Source of the DNA: Burkholderia sp. FERM BP-3421
GTDB lineage: Bacteria > Pseudomonadota > Gammaproteobacteria > Burkholderiales > Burkholderiaceae
Reading direction: 5' to 3'
Length of the DNA: 64,000 bases
Assembly (NCBI RefSeq): GCF_028657905.1
Contig: NZ_CP117781.1
Location: forward strand, 2,542,001 to 2,606,000
Shown here: positions 16,622 through 26,089 of the stretch, piece by piece
Numbering within the stretch: the first letter of the stretch is position 1
Layout of the letters: every line of letters begins with the position of its first letter
Notes under the pieces: generated by a model
Databases searched by the model: none
Told to the model about the DNA's origin: nothing
What the model saw: only the letters and a program-made list of their open reading frames with translations
Translations under genes and position numbers: made by a program

Positions 16622-17457
16622 TCTGACCTTTCCCCTCTGAAGTATCCCACTGTAAAGTTAGTGGCAAGGCGGCAGGAGAACCCTTGTCATGAAGAAGTCG
16701 CGGTTCAGCGAAGAGCAGATTATCGGGGTGCTGAAGGAAGCCGACGCAGGCATGAAGGAAGGTCGCAGACCTGTGCCGCAAACACGGCATATCGGATGCG
16801 ACGTTCTATAACTGGCGTAGCCGTTACGGCGGCATGGACGTGTCGGAAGGCCTATCGCTTCGCCTGAAACGTCGCAAGAAACGCCCGAGTCATCTACGCG
16901 TAGTCATGCCGACGCCCAACGGCGCAGACGAAAGCTCGGCGATGGACTTTGTTGCTGACGCGCTGGTGCATGGCCGACGCATACGCATGTTGACGATCAT
17001 CGACGCGTGGAACCGCAAGTGCCCGCACATCGAGGTCGACTTCTCGCTAACGGGGGTACGCGTGGCGCGTGTGCTCGAGCAGTTGCGACAACGAGGACGA
17101 TGTCCCAACCTGATTCAGGTGGATAACGGGCCGGAGTTCGTCAGCAAGGCGCTCGATGCCTGGGCGCACGAACATGGCGTCAAGCTGCAGTTCATCCGTC
17201 CAGGCAAGCCGGTGGAAAACGCGCACATCGAAAGCTTCAACGGCCGACTGCGTGAAGAATGTTTGAACCAGCATGCGTTCGTCAGTCATCGACTGATGCA
17301 CGCATGCGAATCGAAGCCTGGCGCACTGACTACAATTCAGTGCGCCCGCATAGCGCCTTAGGGCAACTGGCTCCGGACCAATTCCGGCAACTGCATCAAC
17401 CGAAAGCCGGCGTGCCCACTAAATTACGAATGGTGTACTCGGCGGGGTAAGGTCAGA
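16622..17457 (+). mobile_element. IS3-family element, internally deleted remnant
   Basis: Terminal inverted repeats TCTGACCTTTCCCC (16622-16635) and its near complement ending at 17,457 (13 of 14 match) enclose only 836 bp, where about 1.2-1.3 kb is usual. The interior holds a broken orfA joined to the 3' half of orfB. Confidence 0.7.
16689..17450 (+). pseudogene. IS3 transposase OrfA/OrfB relic
   Basis: OrfA starts MKKSRFSEEQIIGVLKEADA at 16,689 but loses frame after GMK; the HTH continues in another frame (FYNWRSRYGGMDVSE). A large deletion then joins it to the OrfB core: SSAMDFVADALVHGRRIRML (first Asp), NLIQVDNGPEF (second Asp), KPVENAHIESFNGRLREECL (Glu). A second frameshift near 17,290 precedes WRTDYNSVRPHSALGQLAPD. 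With two shifts and a deletion it cannot be active. Confidence 0.8.
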
Positions 17458-17724
17458 ATATTTCTTCCATACTTTAAGAGGCCCGTGCTGGGATCTCGGT
17501 GCAACCACGTTGTTCGTTCCTCTTCGGAAAAGGGCAAATGAAAAAAAACGGCGCCCAACAAACTTCTGCTGAACTGTTTTACCCGCTGCGTTCGTAATGC
17601 ATTCCTTCTCATATCGACCGTGCTCGCCCCGAAGTGGGCTATCGCGACAAAACCCATTGTCTCAGGCGCGGCAGCAACTCCGAACGGTTCCCACAAGCAT
17701 CCACCTTAATCAGAAAATACGATC

Positions 17725-20700
17725 ATGAGCGAACTGACATTCAATGAGCGTTTCACCGAGGTCTGGAAACATACGCAACGCGGCCTGGTCTACCCCGCGC
17801 CTTTCGCGATTTTTTCGAGTTTCTGGCTCAAGAATCCGATTACCCGAAGCGAGCTTGCGATGCTGATGCAGGAGGTCCGGCGCGAGATCAACACCGACCC
17901 GCGGCTCGGCAGCAAGAACACTACGTTGGTTGCCGGCGTGTCCTTCGAAAACTGGGCCCTGATTTGCGAGCAGGAGAAGATGCCCCTGCCCAAAGGGATG
18001 CGACTGCGCTACCCGCAGGACGATCATCCCCTCCGCTCGAAGGTCTTCGACGCGTCCAACGGCAACTTCAAGGATTCGGAGGCAAACCTCTGGTTCCACA
18101 TTAAGAGCGACGACGCTAAAGCGTGCGACATCGTGCTGGAATTGACCGAGAACTGGCTGCGCGAAAACACCCGTGATTCGTTTCATCAAAGCGCGGCCAG
18201 CAAATCGGGCGGCAGCGACAAGCCGAACGGCGGCAGAGTGCTCGGTTGCCGCTTTGCCGAGAACCTGAACAATCCGTCCGATCCGATCTCGCTCGCGAAA
18301 CATTCGATTGTCGGCGTGGACGATGTCGAGCACTTCGGCGCGTCGTTCGTTCTGTCGCAGCGATTCCTGATCAACTGGGATCAAATCAACATGATGTCGG
18401 AAGATCAAATCGAAGATCTGATTGGCAGAAAAACCGACGACACCATCATCCCCGACCGCGATACCCGCTCGCACATCAAGGCGTCGCGCGTGCAGGACGA
18501 GTTCGGCAACACCACGCCGGTGCTGCGCCTGGGCCTGCCTTTCGGCAATGCGCAAACCGGCACGACCTTTCGCAACCCGAAGTCCGTGACCGCCGCCGAT
18601 GAGGAAGGCATCTATTTTGCCGGCTTTGCCAAGGAGATCGGCATCCTCGAGGATGTCATGCAAAACCAGATCGGCGCCGTTCATGGTTTCATGAACGACC
18701 GTCTGTTCAATCATCTGCGCTCGGACCTGGGAGGATTCTTCTACGTTCCCAGCCTGCAGGATCTCGGGCTGCTGGACGACGACGCCTATGCCAATAACTT
18801 CGATGCGCTGAATCGCGGCACGTGGGACAAATTTCCGGGCGTCGACTGGTCGAGGGTGGATCGCCACTTCACGGTCGCCTCCGAGAACGGGTTGATGTAC
18901 TACAACCACAGCAACTACCTGTTCAACATGGCGACCAAGCTGAATAAACGCAGCGACTATTTCGAGGCGCCATCGAACCGGATACTGAGCCTGCTCGAGA
19001 ATGCTTTCTCGCTGTGGCAAGACAACTGGTACTTCAACCGCAAGCAGGAAGAAATCGAGCATGACATCGCGTATTACATGGCGCAGTTCGACTTGCCCGG
19101 CAAGCCGGCCGACGTTATGCGGGAATCCATCATGTTGCGCAAGGGCTGGGCGATCCGCCTGAGCCTTCACCTGTTCACGTCGCCGGAATACGGTTTCCGC
19201 GGCCGGCGCATCCACTTGAGCGACGGCCGCCTGATCCCGTATTCCGCAGCGAAGGAAGAAGAAGGGACCGTGGTGTACGGCTCCGACACCTTCCGCATCT
19301 TCCCCGAGGAAATCATCGTCGGGGCCATGCCGAACCTGACGCTGGGCGAAGGCCGCTACGTGATGAAATACCTGAGCGAAGCCGAGCGCTTGAACGGGTT
19401 CCTTGCCAACTTGAGCGAAGCCTCCGGCGTCGGCCACGTCATTCCCGATTACCGGAAAGCCCTCGACCTTGGTCTTAGCGGGCTGTTGAACGAGGTCGCG
19501 CAATACGAAAGGAAGGCCGCCACCCAGCAGCAGCGGGATCTCTATCAATCGACGGCATTGGCGCTGCAAGGTATTTCCGAGTACTTCATGAACTATGCCG
19601 ATCTGGCCAAGCAGATGGCGCAGGACATGCAGCCGGGCCAGGCGTGGGAGCAGCAGAATCTGACGGCCATCGAACGGCGCATGCGCAAGCTCGCGACGGA
19701 AAAACCCGGCAGCTTCGTCGAAGCGGTGCAATTCATTTTCACGTTGCACACCTGCCTGCACTTGAACGGCGAGCCGACGGCATTCGGCCGCATGGACCAA
19801 CTGCTGCAACCCTATCTCGACCGGGACGCCATCACGCTCGAGGAAGCGCAAGAGATCATCGACGCCTTCTACATCAAGCTCGACGAAAAGATCCAACAGA
19901 ACCGCATCTTCATGGAAGACCATCAGCCGTTCGGCAATCTGGCGATGGGCGGCAGCTCCGGACCTTATCCGCAGGGCGCTTCGCTCGGTCAATGGATCCA
20001 GCAGATCACCGTCGGCGGGACCGTGGCGGACGGCGAGACGGATATGGCGAAGACCAAGCCGGCCTACAACGACGTAACCCGCCTGTTCATCCGCGCATCC
20101 GGCCGCTTGCCGCTCAATGCGCCCTGCCTGTCGCTGCGCACCCGCAAGGACATCCCGGACGAGATCCTGGAAGAAGCCGCGCACGCGATACTATCGGGCG
20201 GCGCGCATCCTATCCTGCTGAACGACGAGACGCTCATCGAGGGCCTGTGGCGCAGCGGCGACGACGTCGGCGGCGAGCCGCTGCAAGGCAACAAGGCGTG
20301 GCGGTCGGCCGTGGAGATGAAATCGGCGCAGAACTATGCGTGCGACGGCTGCTACGAGCCCCAGTTCCCCGGCGAAAACTGGTTCTCGTTAGGCGGCTTT
20401 TCCACGTTGCAGCCGCTGGAGTGCGCGCTCAATCAAGGCAGGACCTATTCCAGCGCGGGCCAAAGCTATCTGTTCGGCCAAACGGTATCGCTGACCACGA
20501 GGCCGGCCGAGCAGATCGAAAGCTTCGACGCGTTGCTGGCGTTGTATCGGCAGCATTTCGAATGGCTCAACCGCAAGGCGTTCAACGGCCAGTTGATGAG
20601 CTACGGCAACAATACCCAGTATTGCCCGTCTCCGATCCTGAATGCGTTGATGGACGACTGCCTGGCCAAAGGCCTGGATTTCTACAGCGGTGGGGCCAAG

Positions 20701-21636
20701 TACAACATCTATGGCCCTTGCTATATTGCGCTCAGCTCCACCATCAACTCCCTGTACGCGATCAAGCGCCTGGTGTTCGACGACGAGACCGCCGTCACCA
20801 CCTTGCCCGAGTTGCTGGAATGCCTGTGCTGCGATTGGGGCTACAAGATGACGGAGCCCTTCATCAGCAAGCTCGCAGGGGAAAGCCGGATCACGGCGCG
20901 CGCCGACCGTTTCAAGCGCTTGCGCGAAGTGGCGTTGTCACTGCCCCGCTACGGCCGCGGCCATGCGGAAATCGACGCCTTCGGCAATACCATCGTCGAG
21001 CTGGTGGCGCAGATTTCGATCGAGACGTTTACCCAGCCTTGGCCGCAGCTGCGCGACACCCTGCAGAGCTTCGCGAGCAAATACGGGACGGCCGATCATC
21101 CGTTCGGAATTCAGATTCAGCCCGGCGTCGGCACATTTGAAAACCATGTGGAGATGGGAGCCTGGAACGGCGCCAGCGCGGACGGCAGACGAACGGGCAC
21201 GACGGTCGCCTCCGACATGAGCGCGGCGCCGAGTCCGACGGATTTGCCGGTCGAGCATCAGTACGCCGGCTTCGCCGAAGCATTGGCAGGCTTTGAAGGG
21301 AGCGGCTCGAGCCTGATGTCCGATGGCGCACCGAGCGACTTCAATATCGCCGAGGATTTCCCGGCCGAGAAATTGAAGCAAGTTCTGCGTCAATTTGCGC
21401 AAGGAAAGGGATCCAACATTTTGACCGTGACCGTGGCGAACCCGGACACCTTCGCCGATGCAATCGGCTCGCCTGAGAAATACGATTTGCTTCGCGTTCG
21501 CACCGGCGGCTGGACAAACTTCTTCACATCGGTGTTTCCGGTGATCCAGGAGCAACATCGGCGGCGTCCCGTTTCCTTGCCGGAGGAGGTGAAAGTGGAT
21601 CCGGGCAGGCAATGTCCGTTTCATGCGGGGCGATAG
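17725..21636 (+). CDS. DyP-type peroxidase fused to a glycyl radical enzyme
   Basis: 1303 residues, MSELTFNERFTEVWKHTQRG. Residues about 60-340 are DyP-peroxidase-like: His250 in RSHIKASR fits the proximal heme ligand, followed by VLRLGLPFG and EEGIYFAGF. The distal GFxDG motif reads RFAEN (176-180), so Glu179 may replace the catalytic Asp. Residues about 340-540 are a linker region of unknown type. From about 550 the sequence is pyruvate-formate-lyase-like: NYACDGCYEPQFPG holds Cys876 and Glu878 (GCxE, as in dehydratase/lyase members), and the C-terminus has RVRTGGWTNFF where Gly1262 aligns with the radical glycine. Single uninterrupted frame. No radical-SAM activase is nearby, and no strong ribosome site precedes the ATG. 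Reaction and substrate are unknown. Confidence 0.8.
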   Translation: MSELTFNERFTEVWKHTQRGLVYPAPFAIFSSFWLKNPITRSELAMLMQEVRREINTDPRLGSKNTTLVAGVSFENWALICEQEKMPLPKGMRLRYPQDDHPLRSKVFDASNGNFKDSEANLWFHIKSDDAKACDIVLELTENWLRENTRDSFHQSAASKSGGSDKPNGGRVLGCRFAENLNNPSDPISLAKHSIVGVDDVEHFGASFVLSQRFLINWDQINMMSEDQIEDLIGRKTDDTIIPDRDTRSHIKASRVQDEFGNTTPVLRLGLPFGNAQTGTTFRNPKSVTAADEEGIYFAGFAKEIGILEDVMQNQIGAVHGFMNDRLFNHLRSDLGGFFYVPSLQDLGLLDDDAYANNFDALNRGTWDKFPGVDWSRVDRHFTVASENGLMYYNHSNYLFNMATKLNKRSDYFEAPSNRILSLLENAFSLWQDNWYFNRKQEEIEHDIAYYMAQFDLPGKPADVMRESIMLRKGWAIRLSLHLFTSPEYGFRGRRIHLSDGRLIPYSAAKEEEGTVVYGSDTFRIFPEEIIVGAMPNLTLGEGRYVMKYLSEAERLNGFLANLSEASGVGHVIPDYRKALDLGLSGLLNEVAQYERKAATQQQRDLYQSTALALQGISEYFMNYADLAKQMAQDMQPGQAWEQQNLTAIERRMRKLATEKPGSFVEAVQFIFTLHTCLHLNGEPTAFGRMDQLLQPYLDRDAITLEEAQEIIDAFYIKLDEKIQQNRIFMEDHQPFGNLAMGGSSGPYPQGASLGQWIQQITVGGTVADGETDMAKTKPAYNDVTRLFIRASGRLPLNAPCLSLRTRKDIPDEILEEAAHAILSGGAHPILLNDETLIEGLWRSGDDVGGEPLQGNKAWRSAVEMKSAQNYACDGCYEPQFPGENWFSLGGFSTLQPLECALNQGRTYSSAGQSYLFGQTVSLTTRPAEQIESFDALLALYRQHFEWLNRKAFNGQLMSYGNNTQYCPSPILNALMDDCLAKGLDFYSGGAKYNIYGPCYIALSSTINSLYAIKRLVFDDETAVTTLPELLECLCCDWGYKMTEPFISKLAGESRITARADRFKRLREVALSLPRYGRGHAEIDAFGNTIVELVAQISIETFTQPWPQLRDTLQSFASKYGTADHPFGIQIQPGVGTFENHVEMGAWNGASADGRRTGTTVASDMSAAPSPTDLPVEHQYAGFAEALAGFEGSGSSLMSDGAPSDFNIAEDFPAEKLKQVLRQFAQGKGSNILTVTVANPDTFADAIGSPEKYDLLRVRTGGWTNFFTSVFPVIQEQHRRRPVSLPEEVKVDPGRQCPFHAGR

Positions 21637-21828
21637 GTAGCTCGACGAAGCGCATCCCATGCAGAAGACCCATCTGCATGGGATGATTTGTGTACCAACG
21701 GATGTTCGTGGCGGTCGGCGGTAGCCGTGGCTCGTGCCAGGTAATCGGATGGAGCCGTCCTGGTCATCTCAGTCGTTCCACATGGCGAGAGGCGGATCGA
21801 CGTCGATCTTGGCCTGGTCTCCAATCCT

Positions 21829-22028
21829 GAAATTGCTCTACGAGTTCGGCGTCGTGTTGCCTCAAGGCCGTCGTGCATCGATCGACGCCGCCAAAGCCGC
21901 GCTGGCGTCACTGGCCGACGAGTTGCTAGACAGCCTGCAGGATCAGCTTTCGCGACTCCGTGCGCTCGATGAGCAGATTGCTCGGATCGAGCAACGCATT
22001 CTCAATTGGCGGCGCAATGACGATGCAT
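21829..22028 (+). mobile_element. IS110-family transposase fragment
   Basis: Encodes KLLYEFGVVLPQGRRASIDA, ending around LDEQIARIEQRI, the middle of an IS110-type (DEDD) transposase with YEFG and the LDEQIARxE helix. No start, no catalytic Ser region and no end are present. It is continued by an open frame up to about 22,220 (LFVAVEHRNGKVVVRVKLEL) that I do not recognise. Confidence 0.55.
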
Positions 22029-22076
22029 GCCTGTTCGTGGCGGTGGAGCACCGCAACGGCAAGGTGGTGGTCCGGG

Positions 22077-23507
22077 TCAAGCTGGAGCTCGCGGTGGAAT
22101 TGACCTCGCGCTTGGTGCAGTCCGAGGGGCCGGGCGGGGCCGAGCCGCGCGTGGACGCATGGAGCCGCACCGACTACGAAACGGTCCGGATCGAGGCGCT
22201 GGTGACGCTCGCCAGCACGCTGAAAGCACGACGCGCCGTGCGCCGCGCGACGTGTAGCCCGCCACCCGGGTCACCTCTCCGCTCACATTCACGCCGAGCT
22301 TGTCGCGTCTCGCCGGCATCGGCGGCACGACCGTCGGCGCGACGAGCGGCACGTCGGCACCGCCGGCGTCGAGGTCCAGCCCGCGATCGCGCCAGTGTTC
22401 GCGTAGCGCATCGATGGCGTCCTCGGTCACCGGCACGAAACGTTCCTTGTTGCCCTTGCAGATCACTCGCAGGATCCAAGTCGCCGGTGTCTCGTCCTCG
22501 GTCGGCCACCACTGCAGGCCGCCCCGCTTCGCTGTCACCGCCTCCTCGATGCGTAAGCCGGCGTCACCCATCAGCAGCACCAGCGCCCGCGCGACGCGCC
22601 AGTCGGGGCCCTGCGGCCCGACGCCTTCGCCGTGCTCGGCAAGCCGCGCGCGCACCATCGCCCACACATCCATCGGCAGGGCCCGCTGCACCTGCAGCTT
22701 GGTCGCGCGCTTCAGCGGCTTCGGATCGGCGACGGCCCCAGGGATTGCCAGCCAGGTAGCGGACCTTGACGAGCTAGTCGCAGGCCGCGCGCAGCGTGCG
22801 CACTGCGTAGAGCTGGCTGTCGAGCGACAGGGGCTTCAACGAAAACGGCCGCCAACGTCCGGACGCGCGCGAGGCCTGCGGCCCGCGGAACGCATCCGAC
22901 GGCGCGGCCAGGAACGCCTTGTAGGCCTCGCAGTCGTCAACCAGCACAGACGACATCGGCCGGCCGCGCTCCAGCACGCACCACTGCACGAAGCGCTCGA
23001 GCTCGCGCCAGTACGCGCGCTGCGTGGCCGCCTGGCCGTCGTAGCGATGCAGGTACGCGAACACGGCGTCGAGGTCGTGCGCGGCCGCGATGTACGAGAA
23101 CGCCGGTGCGCGATTCGTGCCGGTCGAACCGTCCAGGTCGGTCGGCATCGCCAAGCGATGCATCGGCACCAGCTGGTCGCGGCGCAGCGGGACGCGCGCC
23201 TCCGGCGCGGCGGCGAGCCGCTCGACGCGCTCGACGTCGAGCACGACCGTATCACCGATCATCTCGGCATGCCGGCGCAGCCACCCGACCACGATTCGGG
23301 CGCGGCCGACGCCAATGCGCGGCACCGACCGCCACCAGCTACCGCCGCGGCGGTTGCAGTACGCGACCAGCTGCCGACGGTGCGCACATCGACCTCGATC
23401 AGCTGCAGGGCGACGAGCGGCCGGAACCAGCGCGCGATTGCGTCATCGGGCGCCGGCGCCGCCCGGGCCCAGCTGCCCGCCACCTGCTCGATCAGCTGCA
23501 GCGACAC
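22077..23507 (-). pseudogene. Tyrosine recombinase/integrase, nonsense-mutated and truncated
   Basis: The N-terminal part begins MSLQLIEQVAGSWARAAPAP and continues in another frame (WLRRHAEMIGDTVVLDVERV; AYLHRYDGQAATQRAYWREL, a SAM-like core-binding domain) to an in-frame TAG at about 22,775. The same frame then resumes LVKVRYLAGNPWGAVADPKP and runs into the catalytic domain: LLMGDAGLRIEEAVTAKRGG carries the first catalytic Arg and CKGNKERFVPV the Lys. The HxxR/H/Y half of the catalytic domain is missing: the sequence changes character near 22,230. A C-terminal piece of the same type lies separately at 25,598-25,710. Confidence 0.7.
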
Positions 23508-24417
23508 TAGCTTTTAGTGACAACTCCGGGGTTTCGCCAACCAGATTAATAAGCAGGTCCGCAATCAGTCGAACACGGGGCGAATGTTTGACGTCCGGGT
23601 GCATCACGAGCCACAACTGCCGAACAGTCGAGCAAGCATGATCTGGCAGTAAGCACAAGGCTGTGTCATTCGTCGCAAGAAAATGCGGAAATGCGGCAAT
23701 CCCCAAACCAACTCGTGCGGCATTGAGCAATGCGACCAGATCATTGCTCCGGAATACAAAGCGACGGTCTCCAGCAATCTGGTTTAGCCAGCGCTGCTGA
23801 GGTACTTGACTAAGACCTTCGTCATACCCCAAGAATTCCCATTCTGACTCTGGTCGATTCGCATATCCGTAGGCAGCATAGAGGCCATAGCTCATCTGCC
23901 CTATGCATCGCGCGACCAAACCTGAAGCGGTTGGCCTTGACATGCGAATTGCCAGATCGGCCTCGCCACGAGCCAAATTCGCGTCGCGCGATTCTCCCAT
24001 GACTTCCAGATCAATGTTCATCCACTGAGATCGTATGCCCGCGAGGCGAGGTACCAGCAGATGGCTAGCCAATACAGGTGGAGCAGAGATGCGAACGGTA
24101 CCCTTCAGGGACGACACACCCACCGCCGCGCGAGAAAAGGCCTGTGCTTCGTCGTCCAGGCGTCTCGCCTGCATCGCCAACGTTTCGCCTTCTGGTGTTA
24201 GCGACCAGCCTTTAGGCAAGCGATCAAACAGCCTGATTTCCAGTGATTGCTCCAGCGCCTCGACCCGTCTAGCAACAGTTGAATGCTCAACACTAAGCTT
24301 GCGTGCTGCTGCCGAGAGACTCCCGACCCGCGCCAATTCGAGGAAATACCGTATATCGTCCCATTGCAGACGCAGGCTTTCCGGGAGCAGTCTTCCTGTG
24401 CTTTTTTGCACACTCAT
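23443..24417 (-). CDS. LysR-family transcriptional regulator
   Basis: 324 residues from MSVQKSTGRLLPESLRLQWD. HTH at about 20-75 (YFLELARVGSLSAAARKLSV, VARRVEALEQSLEIRLFDRL), then the effector-binding domain. The natural protein probably ended near NLVGETPELS (residue about 299): the last 24 residues are read in antisense-free DNA that also encodes the start of the broken integrase, so the 3' end has been replaced at an insertion junction near 23,515. A quinone oxidoreductase diverges 78 bp away, with a TGCAA-N7-TTGCA palindrome between, the usual LysR layout. Confidence 0.85.
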   Translation of the reverse strand: MSVQKSTGRLLPESLRLQWDDIRYFLELARVGSLSAAARKLSVEHSTVARRVEALEQSLEIRLFDRLPKGWSLTPEGETLAMQARRLDDEAQAFSRAAVGVSSLKGTVRISAPPVLASHLLVPRLAGIRSQWMNIDLEVMGESRDANLARGEADLAIRMSRPTASGLVARCIGQMSYGLYAAYGYANRPESEWEFLGYDEGLSQVPQQRWLNQIAGDRRFVFRSNDLVALLNAARVGLGIAAFPHFLATNDTALCLLPDHACSTVRQLWLVMHPDVKHSPRVRLIADLLINLVGETPELSLKASVAAADRAGGGQLGPGGAGAR

Positions 24418-24455
24418 TGCCAATTTATCTGGAATTGTTGAGTCATTTTGCCCAG

Positions 24456-24472
24456 TGCAACATGAGCTTGCA
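24456..24472. promoter_or_regulatory. Likely LysR-type binding site
   Basis: TGCAA-CATGAGC-TTGCA, a perfect 5-bp inverted repeat with 7-bp spacer, lies midway between the divergent LysR and quinone oxidoreductase genes. It contains the T-N11-A core common to LysR sites. Confidence 0.6.
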
Positions 24473-24495
24473 AGATCAATCGCCAGGAGAACAGT

Positions 24496-25506
24496 ATGAC
24501 TTCCAAATCCGCACCCGACGCAGCCTCGTTTCATGCGGCCCAAGTGGTAATCGGGCAATACGGCGACGCTTCGCAATTGAGCCTTCGCGAGGTTGCACTC
24601 CCTGCCCTCGTGGCCGGGGAAGTTCGAATCCGCCACACTGCGATCGGCGTCAATTTCGTCGACATCTATCACCGCACCGGCCTCTACGCCCTGCCAGAGC
24701 TGCCCACAGTTCTAGGTGTCGAGGGTGCCGGTGTCATTGACGCCGTCGGCCCTGGCGTCGAATCACTGCACCTAGGGCAGCGCGTGGCCTACGCAGGCCC
24801 ACCAACCGGTAGCTACGCCAGCGTCCGCAATATTTGCGCCGACCGCGTTCTTCCGCTGCCCGACGACATAGGTGATGACACTGCGGCTAGTCTTCTGCTG
24901 CGCGGCATCACAGCCCATATGCTGTGTTCATATGTCTATCCCGTCAAGGCTGGTGACACCGTATTGGTCCACGCGGCCGCCGGCGGTTTGGGCCTCGTCC
25001 TCGTGCAATGGGCCAAGGCGCTGGGCGCCCGTGTCATAGGCACGGTTGGCTCGTCGGCGAAGGCGGAATTGGCGAAAGAGCATGGCCTTGACGAAGCGAT
25101 TCTTTATCGCGAACAGGATTTTGTCACCGCGACACAAGCACTGACTTGCGGATGCGGAGTCGACTACGCAATTGACGGCATCGGCGGCAAGACCCTCATC
25201 GAGACGCTAGGGACTGTACGTCCCTTCGGAATGGTCGCCAGCGTTGGTCAGGTCAGTGGAGACTCGGGACCGATCGACCTGGCTCTGCTTGGCTCGACCC
25301 TCTCGGTTGCCCTTTCTCGCCCAAGTGTATTCCGCTTCATGTCCGACCCGGCACGCTACGAGGAAGGAGTGCTGGCCACGTTCCAGCGCTTGCAGAGCGG
25401 CATGAGGGCGAACATTGGAACAGTGCTTCCTCTGGCCCAGGCGGCTGAAGCGCAGCGTCGCCTGGAAGCCGGCGAAACCAGCGGCTCGATACTTTTGCAG
25501 CCCTGA
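24496..25506 (+). CDS. NADPH:quinone oxidoreductase, zinc-free MDR family
   Basis: 336 residues from MTSKSAPDAASFHAAQVVIG with GGAGA before the ATG. Quinone-reductase signatures: IGVNFVDIYHRTGLY (substrate domain), VLGVEGAGVIDAVGPGV, LLLRGITAHML, and the nucleotide loop VHAAAGGLGLVLVQWAKALG (AAxGGxG, NADPH). The catalytic-zinc Cys/His of true alcohol dehydrogenases are absent, as in QorA/zeta-crystallin. Cytosolic reduction of quinones or alpha,beta-unsaturated carbonyls is expected. It is probably induced through the divergent LysR protein. Together they form a small detoxification cassette between recombinase fragments. Confidence 0.9.
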   Translation: MTSKSAPDAASFHAAQVVIGQYGDASQLSLREVALPALVAGEVRIRHTAIGVNFVDIYHRTGLYALPELPTVLGVEGAGVIDAVGPGVESLHLGQRVAYAGPPTGSYASVRNICADRVLPLPDDIGDDTAASLLLRGITAHMLCSYVYPVKAGDTVLVHAAAGGLGLVLVQWAKALGARVIGTVGSSAKAELAKEHGLDEAILYREQDFVTATQALTCGCGVDYAIDGIGGKTLIETLGTVRPFGMVASVGQVSGDSGPIDLALLGSTLSVALSRPSVFRFMSDPARYEEGVLATFQRLQSGMRANIGTVLPLAQAAEAQRRLEAGETSGSILLQP

Positions 25507-25597
25507 TCTGGACGGGCGTCCAAAGGCGCGACATCTCAAGGCAGGCGCGTAACAATGAAAAGCTTCGGTTGGTCCCCAATACCGAATCTACCGCACC

Positions 25598-25710
25598 TTA
25601 CTCGCCCCGACGGTCCGCCAGCCGCGCGTGGTACTTCGCCGCTTCCTGACGCATGCGCTGCTGTTCCGCGTTCACGTAGCTCGTGGTGGTCTGCAGGGAG
25701 GCGTGGCGTG
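25598..25710 (-). pseudogene. Tyrosine recombinase, C-terminal fragment
   Basis: The minus strand reads HASLQTTTSYVNAEQQRMRQ, EAAKYHARLADRRGE, stop at 25,598. This is the GHxSxxTTxxY end of a tyrosine recombinase: the histidine of the last motif and the nucleophilic Tyr of TTSYVNAE. The upstream body is missing. It is the part that the broken integrase at 22.1-23.5 kb lacks, but it lies on the far side of the LysR/quinone-reductase pair, so either the gene was split by rearrangement or a second recombinase once stood here. The stretch from 25,711 to 26,089 holds no gene I can support. Confidence 0.65.
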
Positions 25711-26089
25711 CCACCGGTGCATCATGGGAGTGACGTTTGCAGGTATGTCGGTGGGCTGGGTGCTCATGGTGCTCGGGAAAGTCGCTTTGGGTTGCCCGAG
25801 TTACCAGTGGTCAGGTCGCGCCCGCGCGAAGATAGCCAATCAGCCAGATGTCGGAGATGCGGAGCGGCGGCTGACGGCCAGTTTCTGACCTTCGACCCAG
25901 CGGTCGGCAGGACGCTCCAGCGGCCGTTTCGTGCTCCAACATCGGTCATGCGCGACTGATGGACATTGCGGGACATCGAGCGCCCCCCAATGACTCCCCT
26001 TCCGCGTGGGTGCGCACGACAGACAGTTTTCCGATGGAACGAACTGACCGGCAAACTTTCCATCGCATGGCACACGCACGATGCGCCTG

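Noticed and set aside
17710..20184. Large minus-strand frame of 824 codons opposite the peroxidase/glycyl radical gene
   Set aside because: It is the mirror of a GC-rich coding strand, with Arg/Val/Leu/Ala-heavy sequence and no motifs; the plus strand has clear enzyme domains.
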